Part shown: positions 17,458-27,353 of the stretch, piece after piece
Position numbering within the stretch: position 1 is the first letter of the stretch
Layout of the letters: every line of letters starts with the position of its first letter
Assembly (NCBI RefSeq): GCF_003688405.1
Contig: NZ_REFC01000015.1
Span: forward strand, 186,001-250,000
DNA: 64,000 nt
Origin: Ulvibacter antarcticus
GTDB taxonomy: Bacteria > Bacteroidota > Bacteroidia > Flavobacteriales > Flavobacteriaceae
Direction of reading: 5' to 3'
Program-made: the position numbers and the translations under genes
The notes under the pieces: model-generated
The model's input: the letters and a program-made list of their open reading frames with translations, nothing else
What the model was told of the DNA's origin: nothing
The model's database searches: none

Positions 17458-18551
17458 ATTCGTATACCTATTCCAAATTCAATTCCTTCTGCTTTGGCAC
17501 CATGCGACTTTAAAGTCACAGCGCCAAAAAGTTGTTCTGTAAAATTATAATTTAAGCCGGCTCGAATATAAGTCCGTCCCTCAAATTCGTACGGATAATA
17601 CACATAATACCCGAACTGTGACACCAACGATATTTTATTAATGTGCAATTCATGTCCCGCAAATACCCCAACACGCTTATAATCCTCGTCTCCTGTAAGC
17701 CCCCGTGTTGGATAAGCCGTGGCTAAGAATTCGACTTCCTTCTTCAGAAATTTTGCAAAAAAAGCATCGGCTCCCAATTGAATGCTACTCTTAAATCCAA
17801 TTCGTTTATCTGCATATGCAGAAATAACTCCAAAAGGCTGTTGTCCTAACCCGATATAATCACTTTCATTAAATCCTCCTCTAAGTACAATATTCAGTGC
17901 GATAGGTTCTGTATACGACTCGTATTTCTTTTTTTCTATGTATTCTGAAGGCTCCTCTGAGTCGATTTCATATTGCAAACCTAAATTGAAAGTAATGGCG
18001 TTGGTACTGGAATTGGGTGCTTTTACATTTGCGTTTGAATAATGTACGATCGATAAACCTGCCTGTATTCCGAAGCCTTCAAAAATATGCTGCTTGTTAT
18101 AATTAAGCATCACATAGGTAGAACTCAAAAACGAACTTCCATAGGCATTGTTCTTTGGGTTTTTCTCTTTGTCGAAAGGATTAGTATTGTATGCGATTCC
18201 TTGTCCGATTCGCAGGAAAAGGTTTCTCTTCAGAAAATAGAAATTATAATGGCCGTAAAGTCCAAAATTATCGCCTAAAATTTCACTTTCGGTATCTTGA
18301 TAAACAAATGAAAAGCCATAATCCGGGTAGTTATAAACCTGCTCCCAGCGTTCCTGCCCAAAAGTTTCCCGATTGTAACTAATGATAACTCCTTCCGGAT
18401 GACCCTTTACCAAATGCGAAATATCCTTATTATGCCGCACTATACTTCCATAGAAATAATTGGCATCAACAAAAAAAGAAGTCTCTTTAACTTCCTGAGA
18501 AAACAATGAGGCACAGCAAAACAGGAAGGGGATTAAGTAGGTTTTGATCAT
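17454..18551 (-). CDS. PagL-like acyloxyacyl hydrolase (copy 3)
   Basis: About 365 aa from the ATG at 18549-18551, giving the signal peptide MIKTYLIPFLFCCASLFSQ; an ATG at 18569 adds six residues. Active-site signature H170-Y-S172-N173 in IVHYSNANVKAPN (numbered from the shorter start). It is the first of the three tandem hydrolases, 29 bases after the PLP-dependent dehydratase gene, and overlaps the next lipoprotein gene by 4 bases. Predicted to deacylate lipid A or related lipids in the outer membrane. Confidence 0.85.
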   Translation of the reverse strand: MIKTYLIPFLFCCASLFSQEVKETSFFVDANYFYGSIVRHNKDISHLVKGHPEGVIISYNRETFGQERWEQVYNYPDYGFSFVYQDTESEILGDNFGLYGHYNFYFLKRNLFLRIGQGIAYNTNPFDKEKNPKNNAYGSSFLSSTYVMLNYNKQHIFEGFGIQAGLSIVHYSNANVKAPNSSTNAITFNLGLQYEIDSEEPSEYIEKKKYESYTEPIALNIVLRGGFNESDYIGLGQQPFGVISAYADKRIGFKSSIQLGADAFFAKFLKKEVEFLATAYPTRGLTGDEDYKRVGVFAGHELHINKISLVSQFGYYVYYPYEFEGRTYIRAGLNYNFTEQLFGAVTLKSHGAKAEGIEFGIGIRI

Positions 18552-18580
18552 TGGCGCAAAATAAAGCAAACTTTAGCGCA

Positions 18581-19525
18581 TTAAAAAGGTAAGTTCGACA
18601 AATCCACATTTCCACCGGAGATCACGATTCCTATTTTTTGGTTTTTAAACCGTTGTCTTTCTTTTAATAAGGCCGCAAAAGGCACTGCACTAGAAGGTTC
18701 GACGACAATCTTTAATCGTTCCCATAACAATCGCATGGCAGCAACAATCTCTACTTCGGAAATCGTTATAATTTCCGAAACTAACTCTTTAATAATTGGA
18801 AAATTCTTGTCCCCAAGATGCGTTCTTAAACCATCGGCAATGGTAATAGCAGTTTCATTAAACTCAATCTTTCCGCTTTTCAATGAGCGATATGCATCAT
18901 CGGCGTTTGCAGGTTCGCCACCTATGGTCTTACATTTATTAGAAAAATAATGTACTGCCAAAGCGGTCCCGGCTATGAGTCCGCCGCCGCCAACAGGTGT
19001 AAAAATACAATCGAGGTCGGGATATTTCTGAAGGAGTTCGTAAGCGGCCGTTCCTTGTCCTAAAATCACATTGATATCGTTTGAAGGATGAATAAAAGTA
19101 GCCTTAGTTTTTTTTACAATTTTAGTGGCTTCCTCCTCCCGGGATTCCAAAGTTGGCATTGAGGTGGTGATTATTCCTCCATATGCTTCGACGGCCTCTC
19201 TTTTTACTTTAGGAGCATTGGAAGGCATTACGATGTACGCTTTGACGCCTAGATTTTTTGCTGCCAACGAAAGGGCCTGAGCGAAATTACCCGACGAATG
19301 AGTTACCACACCTGATTTTTTTTGTGCTTCGGAAAGATGCGAGATCGCGTTCACTGCACCTCTCATTTTGAAGGCGCCCATTTTCTGAAAATTTTCACAT
19401 TTAAAGTATATGGAAGTTCCAGATAGGTCATCTAAAAGATGAGAAGTTAAGACTGGTGTATTATGTACAAATGGACTAACACATTTATAAGCATTTTCGA
19501 ACGCTGTTTTATCTGGAATGGCCAT
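18581..19525 (-). CDS. Threonine/serine dehydratase or serine racemase (PLP, ACT-less)
   Basis: PLP-dependent fold-type II enzyme of 314 aa. PLP lysine K53 in MGAFKMRGA, substrate loop SSGN (77-80) and phosphate-binding GGGGL (179-183). It lacks the C-terminal regulatory ACT domain present in the biosynthetic ilvA elsewhere in this window (45985-47247), so a catabolic threonine dehydratase or serine racemase is more likely than an isoleucine-pathway enzyme. The two activities cannot be separated by sequence alone. It lies between the Rrf2 regulator and the PagL-like array. Confidence 0.85.
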   Translation of the reverse strand: MAIPDKTAFENAYKCVSPFVHNTPVLTSHLLDDLSGTSIYFKCENFQKMGAFKMRGAVNAISHLSEAQKKSGVVTHSSGNFAQALSLAAKNLGVKAYIVMPSNAPKVKREAVEAYGGIITTSMPTLESREEEATKIVKKTKATFIHPSNDINVILGQGTAAYELLQKYPDLDCIFTPVGGGGLIAGTALAVHYFSNKCKTIGGEPANADDAYRSLKSGKIEFNETAITIADGLRTHLGDKNFPIIKELVSEIITISEVEIVAAMRLLWERLKIVVEPSSAVPFAALLKERQRFKNQKIGIVISGGNVDLSNLPF

Positions 19526-19604
19526 TTGTAAAGTTTGGATATTACTTCAGAATAAGTAGAATGTATTAAAAGATGCTTCCGAAGAAAAAAAACTCAAAAA
19601 ACGA

Positions 19605-20030
19605 TTATACCTCCTCGTGATCCTTAATTAGATCGGAGAGCGTAGTGTTTTCCAATATCTTAAGATTACTGTCTCTAACATCTATCATTAAATTATGAAC
19701 ACTGCACAAATCTTCGTCCGGACAGTCGTCACATTTTTCATAAAAGTTAAGACTTACACATGGAACCAAAGCAATAGGACCTTCAAGAACTCTATAAACT
19801 GAGGCTATCGAAATTTTTTCGGCTTCCCTTAACAAATAATAGCCTCCACCCTTTCCTTTCTTGGAACCTAAAAACCCTGCTTTTTTTAAGGTAAGCAAGA
19901 TACTTTCTAAAAATTTTAATGAAATATTCTCCGCATTCGAGATTACGGAAATTTGCACAGGTGCGTCGTCTTGGTTTCTAGCGAGATACGAAAGTGCTTT
20001 TAAGCCGTATTTTGTTTTTCTGGAGAGCAT
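19605..20030 (-). CDS. Rrf2-family transcriptional regulator with cysteine cluster
   Basis: 141 aa winged-helix protein. Residues 1-65 hold the Rrf2 DNA-binding domain (LSRKTKYGLKALSYLA; GSKKGKGGGYYL wing). Four cysteines, C91, C100, C103 and C109, are spaced much like the Fe-S ligands of IscR/NsrR-type members, so an Fe-S or redox sensor is likely. It is the last gene of the methionine operon, 50 bases after metF, and may sense sulfur/cysteine or Fe-S status. Targets are unknown. Confidence 0.85.
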   Translation of the reverse strand: MLSRKTKYGLKALSYLARNQDDAPVQISVISNAENISLKFLESILLTLKKAGFLGSKKGKGGGYYLLREAEKISIASVYRVLEGPIALVPCVSLNFYEKCDDCPDEDLCSVHNLMIDVRDSNLKILENTTLSDLIKDHEEV

Positions 20031-20080
20031 CTGTTATATTAATTGTTAAAAATAAGCAATTCTATATAAATAATAGAGTG

Positions 20081-21037
20081 TTAGAATAAATTCTTAGCGA
20101 TCTCTTTAATATTGTCACTTTTTCCCATAGAATAGTAATGTAAAAAAGGAATATTAGCCTTCTTTAACTCCTTACTTTGCATGACACACCATTCGACTCC
20201 TACCTGCCTAATCCCTCTATTATCGGTGCATTTCAGTACTTCCTTTATCAATTCTTCCGGAAGTTCGGCATTAAATCGCTGAGGAATGAGATTTAACTGC
20301 TTTTTTGTAGAAAGCGGTTTTAATCCGGGAATAATAGGAACAGTGATTCCTGCGGCCCTACATTTATCAACAAAATTGAAATATTTCTTATTGTCGAAGA
20401 ACAGTTGGGTTACAATATAAGTTGCCCCATCTTCAATCTTCTTTTTTAAAAAATGGATATCACTGTCCATATTGGGAGCTTCGAAATGCTTTTCCGGATA
20501 ACCTGCGACTCCTATACAAAAACTAGTGGGAGTCGTATTTAACAAACCTTCTTCGAGATAAGTACCGTTGTTCATAGCCGCAATTTGTTGAACCAGACCA
20601 TTGGCATAAAGATGTCCTTCCTTCTCAGGGGTAAAATAGGTTTCATTTTTTACAGCATCACCTCGAAGTGCCATCACATTGTCTATCCCTAAAAAGCCAA
20701 GATCTATTAAAAAATTCTCAGTATCCTCTTTATTAAAACCTCCACAAAGTATATGAGGAATTGCATCGACATTATACTTATTCTGAATTGCAGCGCAAAT
20801 CCCTACAGTTCCAGGTCGCTTGCGAACAATCTTCTTTTTTAAAAGTCCGTTTTGCTGTTCTTCATAAATATACTCCTCTCTATGATAAGTCACATCAATG
20901 AATGGCGGGTTAAATTCCATCAACGGATCGATACTATCAAAGATCGATTGTATATTCTGACCTTTTAATGGCGGTAGAATTTCGAAGGAAAACTGCGTCT
21001 TTCCGTTTGCTTTTTCTATATGTTCTAATACTTTCAT
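20081..21037 (-). CDS. metF: Methylenetetrahydrofolate reductase
   Basis: Flavoprotein reducing 5,10-methylene-THF to 5-methyl-THF, the methyl donor for MetH. 318 aa TIM-barrel with the expected N-terminal FSFEILPPLKG, DVTYH near residue 49, ALRGD, and EKHFEAPN near residue 187. It starts immediately at the metH stop (no gap), so the donor-producing and donor-using enzymes are translated from one message. Confidence 0.96.
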   Translation of the reverse strand: MKVLEHIEKANGKTQFSFEILPPLKGQNIQSIFDSIDPLMEFNPPFIDVTYHREEYIYEEQQNGLLKKKIVRKRPGTVGICAAIQNKYNVDAIPHILCGGFNKEDTENFLIDLGFLGIDNVMALRGDAVKNETYFTPEKEGHLYANGLVQQIAAMNNGTYLEEGLLNTTPTSFCIGVAGYPEKHFEAPNMDSDIHFLKKKIEDGATYIVTQLFFDNKKYFNFVDKCRAAGITVPIIPGLKPLSTKKQLNLIPQRFNAELPEELIKEVLKCTDNRGIRQVGVEWCVMQSKELKKANIPFLHYYSMGKSDNIKEIAKNLF

Positions 21038-23725
21038 CTACTCTGCTATGTTTGGCTGTAACCATCTTCTGGCCGTTTCATATTCAATTTCTTTTCGCTT
21101 GGCAAAGTCCCGCAACTGATCTTCCTTTATCTTTCCAAGACCAAAATAACGGGCTTCGGGATTTCCAAAATAATAACCCGACACCGAAGCGGCCGGCCAC
21201 ATGGCAAGACTTTCAGTAAGCGCTACACCAATCTGTTCATTTACTTTTAGAATCTCCCAAATTGTTTTTTTCTCTAAATGATCCGGACAGGCTGGATAGC
21301 CCGGTGCCGGACGTATGCCCTTATAACTTTCCTTGATCAAATCAGCATTAGATAAATTCTCATCTGCTGCGTAGCCCCAATGTACTTGTCTTACGTTTTT
21401 ATGCAAATATTCCGCAAATGCTTCAGCCAGTCTATCGGCAAGTGCTTTTACCAAAATTGCATTATAATCGTCCAATTCAGACTCATATTTAGCGGCAAGT
21501 TCTTTCGTTCCGAAGCCAGCGGTTACACAAAAACATCCCATATAATCCTTAATTTCTGTTGCTATAGGTGCGATAAAATCGGCTAAAGCTATATTTGGTC
21601 GGCCTTCTGCTTTTTTACTTTGTTGTCTAAGTGTTCTAAAAATAAATTCTTCTTCGGAAGACTTTACAGAAATATCATCATCATTTATAGTATTAGCTTC
21701 AAAAAGACCAAAAACTGCTTTGGCGGTCAATAATTTTTCAGAAATTATCTTCTGAAGCATTTGCTGTGCATCTTCAAATAATTCGGTCGCTTGTTCACCA
21801 ACCACTTCGTCGGTAAGAATATCCGGATAACGTCCATGCAATTCCCAACTTCGGAAAAAAGGCGTCCAATCTATAAAATCGACCAACTTATTAAGATCAA
21901 AATCCTGCAAAGTTTGAATACCCAGTCTATTAGGTTTTACAATTTCTGAAGCATGCCAATCAATCTTAAATTTATTTCGTCGTGCCGCTTCAATAGAAGT
22001 ATACGATTTCACTGTTTGCCGTTTTAAAAAATTAGTTCTGAACTCGGCATAATCACTTTTCAGATCCTTTTTATAAGCTACAGAAGTTTTCTTTTTAAGC
22101 AATTCTCCCACGATAGTAACGGCTCTTGAAGCATCGTTTACATGTACAACGGCACTTTCATAATTGGGATCTATTTTCACCGCGGTGTGAGCTTTACTGG
22201 TCGTGGCGCCTCCAATAAGCAATGGGACTTTAAATTCTTGTCGCTGCATCTCTTTAGATAAGAATACCATCTCATCAAGAGACGGAGTTATTAAACCGCT
22301 AAGTCCGATAACATCGACATTGTGTTTTTTTGCTTCTGAAATAATTTTCTCCGGTGCTACCATTACACCAAGATCAATGATCTCATAATTGTTACATGCC
22401 AAGACTACCCCCACGATATTCTTTCCTATATCATGAACGTCTCCTTTAACCGTTGCCATTAAAATACGTCCATTCGAACTAACGACTCCATTTTTTTCAG
22501 CTTCAATATATGGCAACAAATAAGCCACTGCCCTTTTCATGACTCGTGCCGATTTCACCACCTGTGGTAAGAACATTTTTCCACTTCCGAAGAGATCACC
22601 TACTACATTCATACCTATCATAAGATGACCTTCGATCACTTCTATTGGTTGACTAACACTATTTCTAGCCTCTTCTACATCCTCAACGATATATTGATCG
22701 ATTCCTTTAACCAAGGCTGTGGTAATTCTATTCTGTAGAGGTTCTTCCCGCCATGAGAGATCAACAGTACGTTCTTTGGAAGTCTGTTTTACTGTTTCGG
22801 CGAAGTCTAATAATCGTTCGGTTGCATCGTCTCTTTTATCAAACATCACATCTTCAACACGATCTAATAAATCTTTAGGAATATTATCGTACACTTCCAA
22901 CATGGCGGGATTCACAATACCGATATTCATACCAGCCTGAATCGCATGATACAAAAATACCGAATGCATTGCTTCTCGCACCGTATCATTTCCTCGGAAG
23001 CTAAACGACACATTACTCACACCGCCACTTACACTGCAATGAGGCAGATTTTGCTTTACCCATCGCGTGGCTTCGATAAAATCGATGGCATTTTTCCGGT
23101 GTTCGTCCATACCGGTGGCCACGGGAAAAATATTAAGATCGAAAATAATATCTTCCGGTTTAAATTTTACCATATTCACTAAAATATCATAACTGCGTTT
23201 TGCAATCTCTATCCTTCTTTCGTAATTATCTGCCTGCCCTGTTTCATCAAAAGCCATTATAATCACCGCCGCACCATATCGTTTTATAAGTTTTGCATGA
23301 TGAATAAAATCTGCTTCTCCTTCTTTTAAACTGATAGAATTTACTACACATTTCCCTTGCACTACCTGCAAACCAGCCTCAATGATTTCCCACTTGGAAC
23401 TGTCGATCATCACCGGCACCTTGGAAATATCGGGCTCGGCCATCACTAGGTTTAAAAACCTCACCATGGCTTCCTTTCCATCGATCAAGCCATCGTCCAT
23501 ATTTATATCGATGATCTGCGCTCCACCTTCAACCTGATGACGAGCCACAGAAAGCGCTTCTTCAAAATTTCCTTCTTTTATAAGTCGTAGAAATTTCTTG
23601 GAACCTGCTACATTGGTTCGCTCTCCCACATTAATGAAATTACTTTCCGGGGTTATAACGAGTGGTTCGAGGCCCGAGAGTTTTAGATATCGTGGTACTT
23701 TTATTTCCAAATCAATTTCTGCCAT
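21038..23725 (-). CDS. metH: Methionine synthase, folate/cobalamin/activation part
   Basis: 895 aa covering three of the four MetH modules: the pterin (methyl-THF) barrel beginning NVGERTN (32-38); the cobalamin cap and B12-binding domain with D429-V-H431-D-I-G434 (His is the lower axial ligand); and the C-terminal SAM-dependent reactivation domain (about 560-895; [12 protein letters not shown]). The homocysteine-binding module is in the separate gene immediately upstream. The enzyme therefore needs both polypeptides. A length of 895 plus 337 aa corresponds to one full MetH. Confidence 0.96.
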   Translation of the reverse strand: MAEIDLEIKVPRYLKLSGLEPLVITPESNFINVGERTNVAGSKKFLRLIKEGNFEEALSVARHQVEGGAQIIDINMDDGLIDGKEAMVRFLNLVMAEPDISKVPVMIDSSKWEIIEAGLQVVQGKCVVNSISLKEGEADFIHHAKLIKRYGAAVIIMAFDETGQADNYERRIEIAKRSYDILVNMVKFKPEDIIFDLNIFPVATGMDEHRKNAIDFIEATRWVKQNLPHCSVSGGVSNVSFSFRGNDTVREAMHSVFLYHAIQAGMNIGIVNPAMLEVYDNIPKDLLDRVEDVMFDKRDDATERLLDFAETVKQTSKERTVDLSWREEPLQNRITTALVKGIDQYIVEDVEEARNSVSQPIEVIEGHLMIGMNVVGDLFGSGKMFLPQVVKSARVMKRAVAYLLPYIEAEKNGVVSSNGRILMATVKGDVHDIGKNIVGVVLACNNYEIIDLGVMVAPEKIISEAKKHNVDVIGLSGLITPSLDEMVFLSKEMQRQEFKVPLLIGGATTSKAHTAVKIDPNYESAVVHVNDASRAVTIVGELLKKKTSVAYKKDLKSDYAEFRTNFLKRQTVKSYTSIEAARRNKFKIDWHASEIVKPNRLGIQTLQDFDLNKLVDFIDWTPFFRSWELHGRYPDILTDEVVGEQATELFEDAQQMLQKIISEKLLTAKAVFGLFEANTINDDDISVKSSEEEFIFRTLRQQSKKAEGRPNIALADFIAPIATEIKDYMGCFCVTAGFGTKELAAKYESELDDYNAILVKALADRLAEAFAEYLHKNVRQVHWGYAADENLSNADLIKESYKGIRPAPGYPACPDHLEKKTIWEILKVNEQIGVALTESLAMWPAASVSGYYFGNPEARYFGLGKIKEDQLRDFAKRKEIEYETARRWLQPNIAE

Positions 23726-23729
23726 AATT

Positions 23730-24743
23730 TTAGACTGTAACTTGAGAATTAAAGTTTATTGATCTAGGAGAAAAGTCTGAAGCAATCTTAGCGATTGCAC
23801 GAATATGCTCCGGAGTAGTCCCACAACAGCCTCCAATTATATTAATCAGTTTTTTATCCAAATATTCACGAATTTGTTCGGCCATTTGATCCGGACTTTC
23901 ATCATATTCACCAAACGCATTTGGCAATCCGGCATTGGGGTATGCCGAGACTGCCAATGTTGTACGTCTGGCTATTGCTTCCAAATGAGGTGTAAGCTGT
24001 TTCGCCCCCAATGCACAGTTGAATCCTATACTCAGTAAAGGAATATGTGAAACGGAGATTAAAAAGGCTTCTGCTGTTTGCCCTGATAAAGTTCTGCCTG
24101 AAGCATCGGTAATAGTACCACTTACCATTATTGGAATTTCAATGTTTCTTTCTTCTTTAATTTCATCGATCGCAAATAAAGCAGCTTTTGCATTTAAGGT
24201 GTCAAAGACAGTTTCCACCAATAAAATATCTACACCACCATCGATTAAGGCTTCAGCTTGCTGTTTATAGGCAACACGAAGTTCGTCGAACGAAATAGCT
24301 CTGAAACCCGGGTCATTTACATCTGGCGACATACTCGCTGTTTTATTAGTGGGTCCAATAGCTCCTGCGACAAATCGCGGTTTATGTGGTTCTTTGTTGG
24401 TGAATTCATCCGCTACTTCTTTTGCGATTCTTGCCGACTCAAAGTTGAGTTCATTCACAAGATCTTCCATGCCGTAATCTGCCATAGCTATGGTCGTTCC
24501 CGAAAAAGTATTAGTCTCCACGATATCGCAACCAGCTTCAAAATATTTCGCATGCACTTGTGCAATGGCTTGCGGCTGAGTCAGCGATAAAAGATCGTTG
24601 TTTCCTTTTACAGATTTATGAAAATTCTTAAAACGCTCTCCTCGAAAATCTTCTTCATTAAAATTATAACGTTGCAACATGGTTCCCATGGCCCCATCTA
24701 ATACAAGAATACGTTTCATTAATGCTTTTTGTATTTCACTCAT
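23730..24743 (-). CDS. Methionine synthase, homocysteine-binding part (homocysteine S-methyltransferase)
   Basis: 337 aa barrel equal to the N-terminal module of MetH. The zinc ligands are visible as Cys243 (GFNCALG) and Cys306-Cys307 (GGCCGT); [10 protein letters not shown] near the N-terminus is typical. It binds homocysteine through zinc and presents it to the cobalamin of the 895-aa partner, 4 bases downstream. It overlaps the OsmC-like gene upstream by 4 bases. Confidence 0.94.
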   Translation of the reverse strand: MSEIQKALMKRILVLDGAMGTMLQRYNFNEEDFRGERFKNFHKSVKGNNDLLSLTQPQAIAQVHAKYFEAGCDIVETNTFSGTTIAMADYGMEDLVNELNFESARIAKEVADEFTNKEPHKPRFVAGAIGPTNKTASMSPDVNDPGFRAISFDELRVAYKQQAEALIDGGVDILLVETVFDTLNAKAALFAIDEIKEERNIEIPIMVSGTITDASGRTLSGQTAEAFLISVSHIPLLSIGFNCALGAKQLTPHLEAIARRTTLAVSAYPNAGLPNAFGEYDESPDQMAEQIREYLDKKLINIIGGCCGTTPEHIRAIAKIASDFSPRSINFNSQVTV

Positions 24744-25159
24744 ATTTTTATCCCGTTTAAAATGATATCATAGGTGATAGCCACACATCCACTTAATGTT
24801 ATGGATACCGAGCAATACTTTTCAAAGCTTAGCTCCGCCGCTCGTTTTGCTTTTGCTTCAGCTATATCTCCCTCAAGAAATATGCTTAGATGAATCGCTT
24901 CGAAAGGTTTGGCATCGCCCGTATCTTTTCGCTTTCCTACCACTTCAATTTTATAGGATTTCACTTCCTGACGTTGTTTTTTCAGAATAGAAATAATATC
25001 AATAGCATTACAACCTCCCACTGCCATTAATATGAGTTCCATTGGACTCGCTCCGTTAACAACATTGTTTTGTTTGTTATCAACTAAAACGGAAACATCA
25101 TTTGGTCCTTTGGCATCAAAAAGATAATTATCGTCAATTCTGTTTAAAATAACTTTCAT
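24740..25159 (-). CDS. OsmC/Ohr-family protein
   Basis: 139 aa with the OsmC fold and two family-position cysteines, C50 (AVGGCNAIDI) and C116 (EKYCSVS), plus C125. Family members are thiol-dependent peroxidases for organic hydroperoxides; cysteine placement fits. Its place inside the methionine operon, between hom and metH, suggests protection of thiol or cobalamin chemistry, which is only an inference. It is coupled to both neighbours (5-base gap, 4-base overlap). Confidence 0.85.
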   Translation of the reverse strand: MKVILNRIDDNYLFDAKGPNDVSVLVDNKQNNVVNGASPMELILMAVGGCNAIDIISILKKQRQEVKSYKIEVVGKRKDTGDAKPFEAIHLSIFLEGDIAEAKAKRAAELSFEKYCSVSITLSGCVAITYDIILNGIKI

Positions 25160-25164
25160 AAATT

Positions 25165-26307
25165 TTAATTTAGTTTATCGCTAAGGCGTAAAATATCTCC
25201 AAAAACTCCTCTTGCCGTTACAGCTGCACCGGCACCGGCACCCTGAATTACAATGGGGTTTTTTCCATAACTTTCGGTATAGATTTCAAAGATTGAATCA
25301 CTGCCCTTTAACTGACCCAACATACTATTTTTAGGCACAGAAAGCAACCGAACATCCAGAATAGCGCCATCATTTTTGGATAAATCACCTCTTAACTCTC
25401 CAACATAGCGTAAAACATGATCTTTTTTCTGATTTTTCCTTTTAATATGAAAAGGAACATCAAAATCATTTAAGCTGTTAAAGAATTCTGTTTTGGGGAC
25501 GAGTCGAAGCGATAGAGGAATAAGGTTTTCAATCTTTACATCATCAATCTCGTTGTGAAGATCAAGTTCTCTGGCCAGGATGAGCAATTTACGACCTACA
25601 TCATTACCACAGAGATCTTCCCGAGGATCGGGCTCGGTAAAACCTTTGTCTATTGCCTTTTTTAACACTGTACTAAAGAGTTCATCTTTTGCCGAAAATT
25701 CATTAAACAAATAACTTAACGAACCCGAAAATACTCCTTTAATACGGGTGATATTCTCGCCCGAAAGGTGTAGTAACTTAATGGTGTCAACTAACGGTAA
25801 TCCGGCACCAACATTGGTTTCATACAAATACTCTTTCCCATGATCCTTTAGTTTTTTCCGAAGGTCTTTGTAAAATGACAACTCGGTAGTATTTGCTATT
25901 TTATTTGATGAAACTACATTGAATCCATTTTCGATCAAATATGGATAAATCTTTACAAATTCAGAATTGGCTGTATTATCAATCGCGATTAAATTATCAA
26001 GATTGAAACGTTTAGCAAAATTGGTGATATCTTCAATAGAATAGGAATTTTCATTCTCACATTTAACGGTCCTCCAGTCTTCACTAAAATTGTCTCTTGT
26101 AAGTAGTAGCTTTTGAGAATTCGCAATTGCGAAAATATTGAGCTCAATATTCTTACGTCTAATAATTTCACCTCTGGAAGCGATGATTTGATCAATCAAT
26201 AAAGCGCCTACATTTCCATGTCCAAAAACAACAAGGTTTATTTTCTTCTTTTGAATCTTTTCCAAATCAATTCGTTGAGAGGCTTTTACTATAGTTTGTG
26301 TCATCAT
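25165..26307 (-). CDS. Homoserine dehydrogenase
   Basis: NAD(P)-dependent reduction of aspartate semialdehyde to homoserine. 380 aa: Rossmann motif GHGNVG (29-34), catalytic barrel block with TNVGAGLPLVDTIKLL and GFTEPDPREDLCGNDVGRK. It is a stand-alone form without the fused aspartate kinase or the C-terminal ACT domain of longer homologues. It lies 2 bases after metX and supplies the substrate for MetX, so it is probably dedicated to methionine. Confidence 0.92.
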   Translation of the reverse strand: MMTQTIVKASQRIDLEKIQKKKINLVVFGHGNVGALLIDQIIASRGEIIRRKNIELNIFAIANSQKLLLTRDNFSEDWRTVKCENENSYSIEDITNFAKRFNLDNLIAIDNTANSEFVKIYPYLIENGFNVVSSNKIANTTELSFYKDLRKKLKDHGKEYLYETNVGAGLPLVDTIKLLHLSGENITRIKGVFSGSLSYLFNEFSAKDELFSTVLKKAIDKGFTEPDPREDLCGNDVGRKLLILARELDLHNEIDDVKIENLIPLSLRLVPKTEFFNSLNDFDVPFHIKRKNQKKDHVLRYVGELRGDLSKNDGAILDVRLLSVPKNSMLGQLKGSDSIFEIYTESYGKNPIVIQGAGAGAAVTARGVFGDILRLSDKLN

Positions 26308-26309
26308 AT

Positions 26310-27281
26310 TTAGGTTGTATGTTCCAGTTGAAAAATGTGTTTCAGTATTTTCGATAATTGTTCAAATTCAATTAAGAATCCATCATGACCATGAATTGAA
26401 TTGATTTCAGAAAAAGAAATATTATTTTTAAATTCACTTAATGCGAGATAACTATTAATGATTTCCTCGTTTAAGTAAAAATGGTCGCTGTCAATGCCAA
26501 TTAAATGAATAGCCCCCTTGATTCGCTTCGCGCTGTCGATAAAATTCCTAGTACCATCTGTTACATCTGCTGTCATTAATAAGTGATTCATGAGCTTGTA
26601 CGCCTTTAAATGAAATCTTTTTTCAAGCTTCTCACCATGACTCTTTAGCCAATTCTCCACATCATAATTCGATGAACCCTCTCGCTTACTTCTATCGAAC
26701 TTCGCGGTTAGTGATTGAGGCGTTCGATAAAAAGTCATTGCATGCATTCTGGCGTCTTGCAAGGGATTTGAAGAATTTTCCAGAAGTTGCTTTTGAATTC
26801 TGCACTGTGCCAGTATCCAATCTGTGGCTTTCCAATCAGAAGCAATAGGTATAATATGATTCATCAGTTCAGGACGTAAAACCGCCATTTGCCATGTAAC
26901 ATTTCCACCTAGAGATCCGCCAATTACTGCAAAGATTGAATCAATATCGAGTAATTCGAGACCCTTCAAAAATAGACGGGCAATATCAAAAACTGAAAAA
27001 TTTTCATAGTTGTCTATCAAGAATCCATCGTATCCGTTTCCGGGGATATTAAAAGCCAAAATTGAATATTCATTGGTGTCAATACATTTACCTTCCCCGA
27101 TTAAATCTTTCCACCAACCCTGTTCCCCTACTACCGAACTATTTCCGGTTAAAGCATGGTTTACTAAAACAATTGGCGCTGTACCCATTGGGCATCCAAA
27201 AGTTTCGTAACTCAGTGGAATAGAATCATAGACACTCGAATTATGTGTTTTAAACTGCTCTATTTTTAAGAAATTCAACAT
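26310..27281 (-). CDS. metX: Homoserine O-acetyltransferase-like alpha/beta-hydrolase
   Basis: 323 aa alpha/beta-hydrolase-fold acyltransferase. Nucleophile Ser123 in GGSLGGN, Asp266 region (IGIDSDHFY) and His299 in GHDGFLIE form the triad; VNHALTGNSSV gives the oxyanion segment typical of MetX. Slightly shorter than many MetX proteins. It activates homoserine by acylation for MetY. Acetyl versus succinyl preference cannot be settled here; acetyl is assumed because the partner is a MetY-type sulfhydrylase. Confidence 0.88.
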   Translation of the reverse strand: MLNFLKIEQFKTHNSSVYDSIPLSYETFGCPMGTAPIVLVNHALTGNSSVVGEQGWWKDLIGEGKCIDTNEYSILAFNIPGNGYDGFLIDNYENFSVFDIARLFLKGLELLDIDSIFAVIGGSLGGNVTWQMAVLRPELMNHIIPIASDWKATDWILAQCRIQKQLLENSSNPLQDARMHAMTFYRTPQSLTAKFDRSKREGSSNYDVENWLKSHGEKLEKRFHLKAYKLMNHLLMTADVTDGTRNFIDSAKRIKGAIHLIGIDSDHFYLNEEIINSYLALSEFKNNISFSEINSIHGHDGFLIEFEQLSKILKHIFQLEHTT

Positions 27282-27296
27282 AGACTATTTAATGTT

Positions 27297-27336
27297 GTAA
27301 AACGATGGCTGGCAAGATGCCGAACCACCGTTTTAC
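27297..27336 (-). promoter_or_regulatory. Long hairpin between metY and metX
   Basis: Outer stem GTAAAACG (27297-27304) / CGTTTTAC (27329-27336), one mismatch and three more pairs, then an inner GGCA/TGCC hairpin. No T-run of terminator type follows on the minus strand (ACATTAAAT). It may be an RNA-stability or processing element setting the metY:metX ratio; this is an inference. Confidence 0.45.
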
Positions 27337-27353
27337 TATTTATACTTAAATTT

